DNA of 64,000 bases from an uncultured bacterium (GTDB taxonomy: Bacteria; Cyanobacteriota; Vampirovibrionia; Gastranaerophilales; Gastranaerophilaceae): positions 80,515 to 144,514 of the forward strand of contig CACWHC010000002.1 of the NCBI GenBank assembly GCA_902760645.1, written 5' to 3'. Below the pieces are notes generated by a model. The model had not been told where the DNA came from. It searched no databases and worked only from the letters and a program-made list of their open reading frames with translations. Positions 60,429 to 64,000 of this stretch are shown here, one piece after another. Numbering within the stretch: the stretch's first letter is position 1; each line of letters starts with the position of its first letter. A program made the translations under genes and the position numbers.

Positions 60429-63400
60429 TTAATCTGTCGAGAATATATCTCTGATATCATCCATAGTCAGTGATTTAACGATATTTCTGTCAACTGAAAT
60501 TACGCTGTCAACGAGGTCACGTTTAACGGTTTTAAGTTTTTGGATTTTTTCTTCAACCGTATTCTTTGTAATAAGTCTGTACACAAATACTTTTTTGGTT
60601 TGACCTATACGATAAGCACGGTCGGTAGCCTGATCTTCAACAGCAGGATTCCACCACGGGTCATAATGGATTACATAATCCGCACCTGTCAGGTTCAAAC
60701 CTGTACCGCCGGCTTTCAGGCTGATTAAGAAGATAGGAATATTGCTGTTGTTAAACCTTTCAACTGCAGCCTGTCTGTCTTTAGTTTTGCCTGTCAGATA
60801 TTCGTAGTCAATACCTTCTCTTTCAAGCCATCCTTTAATAATATCAAGCATATTAACGAACTGGCTGAATAACAGTATTCTGTGACCTTCCGATATAATT
60901 TCTTCAAGTAATGCTTTAAGTTTTTCAAATTTACCGGATGACATAACGTGTTTAACATTTTCCTTGTCATATAATCTCGGGTGACAGCATATCTGGCGAA
61001 GTCTGAGTAGTGCAGAGAAGATTGACAATCTGCTCTTTTCAAGACCATTTTGTTCAATACTCTTGAATAATTCTTCTTTTGTACTGTCAAGAACCTGTAA
61101 ATAAAAGTCTTTTTGTTCATCCGTAAGTTCGCAGTATGCAATATTTTCCACTTTATCAGGCAAATCTTTTGCTACATCACGTTTCATACGACGTAAGATG
61201 AATGGGAATATCTGCAATTTCAGACGTTTTTCAACAGTTTTATCCTGACGTTCCATAATCGGATTAACATATCTTGCGTTAAATTCGGCAGCTGATAGCA
61301 AAAATCCCGGCATGAGGAAATCAAATACCGACCATAATTCTTCCAGTTTGTTTTCGATAGGCGTACCGGATAATGCAAGTTTATGCTGTGCCTGTAGTTT
61401 TTTAACCGCCTGTGCTGTTTGGGACATTGCATTTTTAATATTCTGAGATTCATCAAGTATTATGTATCTGAAATTTATATCCTTTAATTTATCAATATCA
61501 CGTCTGATTAGTGCATAACTTGTGATAACAACGTCATATTCTGGAATTTTTTTGAATAAACTTCTGCGTTCCGTACCTGAAAGTTTAAGACAGGTCAATT
61601 CCGGTGCAAATTTCTGAATTTCGCATTCCCAGTTAAATACAACGGTTGTCGGGCAAATAACAAGGGTTGTCATCGGACCGTCATTTTCTTTTGCCTTTTG
61701 TAAAACGGTAAGTGCCTGTAATGTTTTACCTAAACCCATATCATCCGCAAGTATTCCGTTTAAGCCGTATTTGTACATAAACCATAACCAGCCGTACCCT
61801 TTTAATTGGTATTCACGGAATGTTGCTATAGAATTTTTCGGTAACTCAAGTCCCGTATCAGGAGAGAAGGTAGACATCTGTTCCCAAAATTCTTTAAACT
61901 CATCACTTAAAACCAGTTCAACATTCAGATTTTTAAGTTCAGATAATAAACCTGCCCTGAAAGTTTTTACGATAAATTTATTATCATCATTCCTGTATAC
62001 ATCAAATGAATTGAAAGCTCTCATCATTGCGTATATATCTTGTGCAGGAAATTCCACAAATCCGAGGCTTCTTATTCTTGAATACTTTTCACCGCTTTGG
62101 ATGGTTTCATAAATTTCGTCAAAATCAATTATTTCTTCTCCGGCTTGTCCGTATAGCTGAATTTCAAAACTGTCATGAGATTCTTCCGAGAAATCGACTT
62201 TTGCACATAATTTGAACGGTGATTCCATAAGTTTGAAGAAATTCATATCATCTTTTTCAACAAACTTCCACCCTTCGCCTGCCTGTTTTATATAGTAGTT
62301 ATAAAAATCAATGGCATTTTCTTTTTCCAAAGCCAAATTATTTGTCTGCATCGGAACGAATTTGCATGCCAAAAGCATGGCATAAGCTTCCTGCTCGTGC
62401 TTGTAATTTCTTTTTATCCAATATACAAAATCTTCACCCGGTTTTTTAACCGAAATATAAGGTGATTTATCGGTTTGTTTTGAAAACGGGACTTTTACTC
62501 CGTCATATTCAAATTCCAATTCTGCTTTTAATGACTGGTCGTAATCAATACCGAGAGTAACAACATTCAGAGGAGGTCTTTCTTCAAGCATAAGTTTTGA
62601 TATGCTTTCATCAATATTTACCTCCATTATTTCTCTTAATTTCGGTAATTCTTCATATATAAATTTACCGCCGTCAGCATCTTTTAAATCCGTAAAAGAT
62701 GCTTTTAATAAATTCTGCGGAACGGACTGCATCGCAATATTTGTCTGGAAGATAATATTTTTATATCTGCCCCATTTTAAGTGTCTTGAAAAATATCTTA
62801 CTTCCTCAAACGGGTAAACGTCATCTTTGTCAGGTCGTTTCCATTCCAAAGATAATAATATTGTTGAACCCTGTCCCTGTGAAGAATTTACATTTAATAC
62901 GAGCTGCCATTCTTCATCGACAAATTTCAGTCTTTCTTTTGTTTTTTCGTCTAACACTTCGTCAGCCATTTTTAAAAGCGGAAACATAGGTCCAAACTTT
63001 GTAATCGGGATATCATACCAGCCTGCTTTTTTATCCTGACGGGAAATTGTCAGTAACTGCTTAAATATTTCCAGTTCAACTTTTTGAGAATTGTTTAATA
63101 CAAAATTTTTATCCTGTTTTTGAGCTTCTATTAATGCTCTGAGGATATTTTCAATCTGTCTTACAATTTTCCCTGTTTCTCTTGACCGCACCAGTATAGA
63201 AAAGAAATTTGCTTTACGTTTAGGGTTAAAGTGGAAAATATAACTGCCCTGAGGTTCTTCGGTGAGTGCCGTATTCTCATCAGGGAAATTCGGTTCAATT
63301 CCGAATTTTGTTTCTAACCAGTCATCATAAGCATGCTCATCAATAGCTTTCAGACCGACCGCAACGGCATGTTTACACCATTCTTCTTTTAACGGACAGT

Positions 63401-63635
63401 TACAGCGTGCTTCAACCTTATTTTTTTTGAAAATCAGGTCGGTTTTATAATGGTCCTGAAAATTACCCTTAACTTTAGCCATATAGAAATTCTTTTCAGG
63501 ATAAGTATCAAATACCATATCTTTCAAATGGTATTCATAACCTCGCCGCCAGCTTCCTGCTGTCGCTCTGTCCTTTATATACTTATAATTAAATTCTTCC
63601 GAACCCATCAAATCTCTTTCAGAGTAATCTTTCAC
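60429..63635 (-). CDS. SWIM zinc-finger SNF2-family helicase
   Basis: The protein has 1068 aa. The N-terminus has a SWIM finger C78-x-C80...C87-x-H89 (CNCPLKEEWCKH). A region of about 500 residues follows, beta-rich and typical of bacterial SNF2 proteins with a helicase-accessory domain. The SNF2 ATPase core has Walker A DDMGLGKT with K637, a DESQ box (about 728), and the helicase C-terminal segment with LLFSQFVNMLDIIKGWL, LTGKTKDRQAAV, SLKAGGTGLNLTGADYVIHYDPWWNPA and DRAYRIGQTK. These are dsDNA translocases; no restriction or repair partner is adjacent. Complete. Confidence 0.93.
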   Translation of the reverse strand: MKDYSERDLMGSEEFNYKYIKDRATAGSWRRGYEYHLKDMVFDTYPEKNFYMAKVKGNFQDHYKTDLIFKKNKVEARCNCPLKEEWCKHAVAVGLKAIDEHAYDDWLETKFGIEPNFPDENTALTEEPQGSYIFHFNPKRKANFFSILVRSRETGKIVRQIENILRALIEAQKQDKNFVLNNSQKVELEIFKQLLTISRQDKKAGWYDIPITKFGPMFPLLKMADEVLDEKTKERLKFVDEEWQLVLNVNSSQGQGSTILLSLEWKRPDKDDVYPFEEVRYFSRHLKWGRYKNIIFQTNIAMQSVPQNLLKASFTDLKDADGGKFIYEELPKLREIMEVNIDESISKLMLEERPPLNVVTLGIDYDQSLKAELEFEYDGVKVPFSKQTDKSPYISVKKPGEDFVYWIKRNYKHEQEAYAMLLACKFVPMQTNNLALEKENAIDFYNYYIKQAGEGWKFVEKDDMNFFKLMESPFKLCAKVDFSEESHDSFEIQLYGQAGEEIIDFDEIYETIQSGEKYSRIRSLGFVEFPAQDIYAMMRAFNSFDVYRNDDNKFIVKTFRAGLLSELKNLNVELVLSDEFKEFWEQMSTFSPDTGLELPKNSIATFREYQLKGYGWLWFMYKYGLNGILADDMGLGKTLQALTVLQKAKENDGPMTTLVICPTTVVFNWECEIQKFAPELTCLKLSGTERRSLFKKIPEYDVVITSYALIRRDIDKLKDINFRYIILDESQNIKNAMSQTAQAVKKLQAQHKLALSGTPIENKLEELWSVFDFLMPGFLLSAAEFNARYVNPIMERQDKTVEKRLKLQIFPFILRRMKRDVAKDLPDKVENIAYCELTDEQKDFYLQVLDSTKEELFKSIEQNGLEKSRLSIFSALLRLRQICCHPRLYDKENVKHVMSSGKFEKLKALLEEIISEGHRILLFSQFVNMLDIIKGWLEREGIDYEYLTGKTKDRQAAVERFNNSNIPIFLISLKAGGTGLNLTGADYVIHYDPWWNPAVEDQATDRAYRIGQTKKVFVYRLITKNTVEEKIQKLKTVKRDLVDSVISVDRNIVKSLTMDDIRDIFSTD

Positions 63636-63952
63636 TTTCCTCGGGATCTAACTGCATCATACAGACTTTTACAGCCTATAACCCCCCTCGGATGTACACA
63701 ATATAACATAATAATAAATAAAATGCAATAGGTTTGTGTTATTCTTATTTTGTGAAATATTTTTGGAATTTTAAATGCGGTAATTAAGTTTAAAAGCAGA
63801 GTTTCAGCAAAGCCTGCCTTTAGAGATGCTTCGCTCGTGGGATTTTTTAAACCACGGTGATGAAAGAATTACGCCTATTTTATGTCATTCCGAACAGGGA
63901 CCAGTAAACAGTGAACAGTTCGTATCGGTGCTGTCGCACAGTTAAAATAAAC
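63636..63952. other. Intergenic region without a recognised gene
   Basis: The 365 bp after the SNF2 start to the window end contain no open frame of convincing length or composition. The first 80 bp would be its upstream region. The rest contains short palindromic repeats (next feature) and non-coding text, probably repetitive. Confidence 0.5.
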
Positions 63953-64000
63953 CATGTCATTGCGAGCAAATCAAAGGCTTGATTTGCGTGGCAATCCAGC
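63953..64000. repeat. Repetitive palindromic element at the window end
   Basis: GTCATTGCGAGC is followed by the arms GCAAATCAA (63966-63974) and TTGATTTGC (63979-63987), then GTGGCAATCCAG. The outer ATTGC / GCAAT also pair. CATTGCGAGC...GGCAATCC is a familiar dispersed repeat form in bacterial intergenic DNA. Copies elsewhere in the window were not found; the element is cut by the window end. Confidence 0.5.

Noticed and set aside
1..64000. tRNA, rRNA or CRISPR arrays
   Set aside because: No cloverleaf-like T-loop patterns in intergenic DNA, no rRNA-like conserved stretches, and no regularly spaced direct repeats were found by reading. A tRNAscan/CRISPR search would confirm.

Overview
The window is about 64 kb of AT-rich bacterial chromosome using the standard code. 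It is dense with genes on both strands. The cell it suggests is diderm: it has lipid A enzymes (lpxI end, lpxB), signal peptidase I, and a classical murF-mraY-murD-ftsW-murG division and wall cluster. It also has fliOPQR-type export genes and N-methylated pilin-like proteins. The low GC, the pilin signals of the FTLAEVL(I/L)T type, the calpain-like proteases and the many lineage-specific proteins with short hydrophobic segments look like non-photosynthetic relatives of cyanobacteria (Vampirovibrionia / Melainabacteria, perhaps Gastranaerophilales). That placement is an inference from gene style, not a computed phylogeny.

Layout. 0-4.5 kb: lipid A genes, an M16 peptidase and an acetolactate synthase. 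4.5-7.5 kb (minus strand): two small exported proteins, a small unknown, rph, a zinc-ribbon protein and a membrane protein. 7.5-13.5 kb: a PHP protein, a probable free-standing small RNA, an orphan (R)-2-hydroxyacyl-CoA dehydratase-type activase, a GH57 enzyme and a CxxC-cluster protein. 13.6-21.3 kb: a low-complexity HEAT-like protein, a pilin-like protein, valS, a four-domain S1 protein and a first calpain-like protease. 21.5-24.7 kb: a run of unknown genes that looks like one operon. 25-27.6 kb: glyS. 27.7-31.5 kb: a two-SpoA C-ring protein followed by fliO-P-Q-R. 31.5-34.5 kb: bioF, lepB and a prenyl synthase. 34.5-37.4 kb: a cobalamin riboswitch with a visible terminator controlling three unknown genes. 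37.5-42.9 kb: tag, cysE, a glycosyltransferase, folC and a putative metalloprotease. 42.9-48.8 kb: mur/fts cluster. 49-50.3 kb: rplU-rpmA, then a DUF559 gene inside nested inverted repeats. 50.3-54 kb: a regulator divergent from a probably leaderless pilin-like gene, a second CxxC-cluster protein and a second calpain. 54-60.4 kb: a third calpain (990 aa) and unknown membrane-type proteins. 60.4-63.6 kb: a SWIM/SNF2 helicase. The window ends in repetitive palindromic DNA.

Most notable: (1) a B12 riboswitch whose output is three proteins of no recognised family, the first with a Cys/His-rich head; (2) three calpain-like proteases, export genes of mixed flagellar / type III character, and unknown soluble proteins carrying a short N-terminal F-x-G element, which together could be parts of a protein-export system (speculative); (3) a promoter-terminator unit for a roughly 140-nt RNA; (4) the DUF559 inverted-repeat cassette. 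No rRNA, tRNA or CRISPR array was seen.
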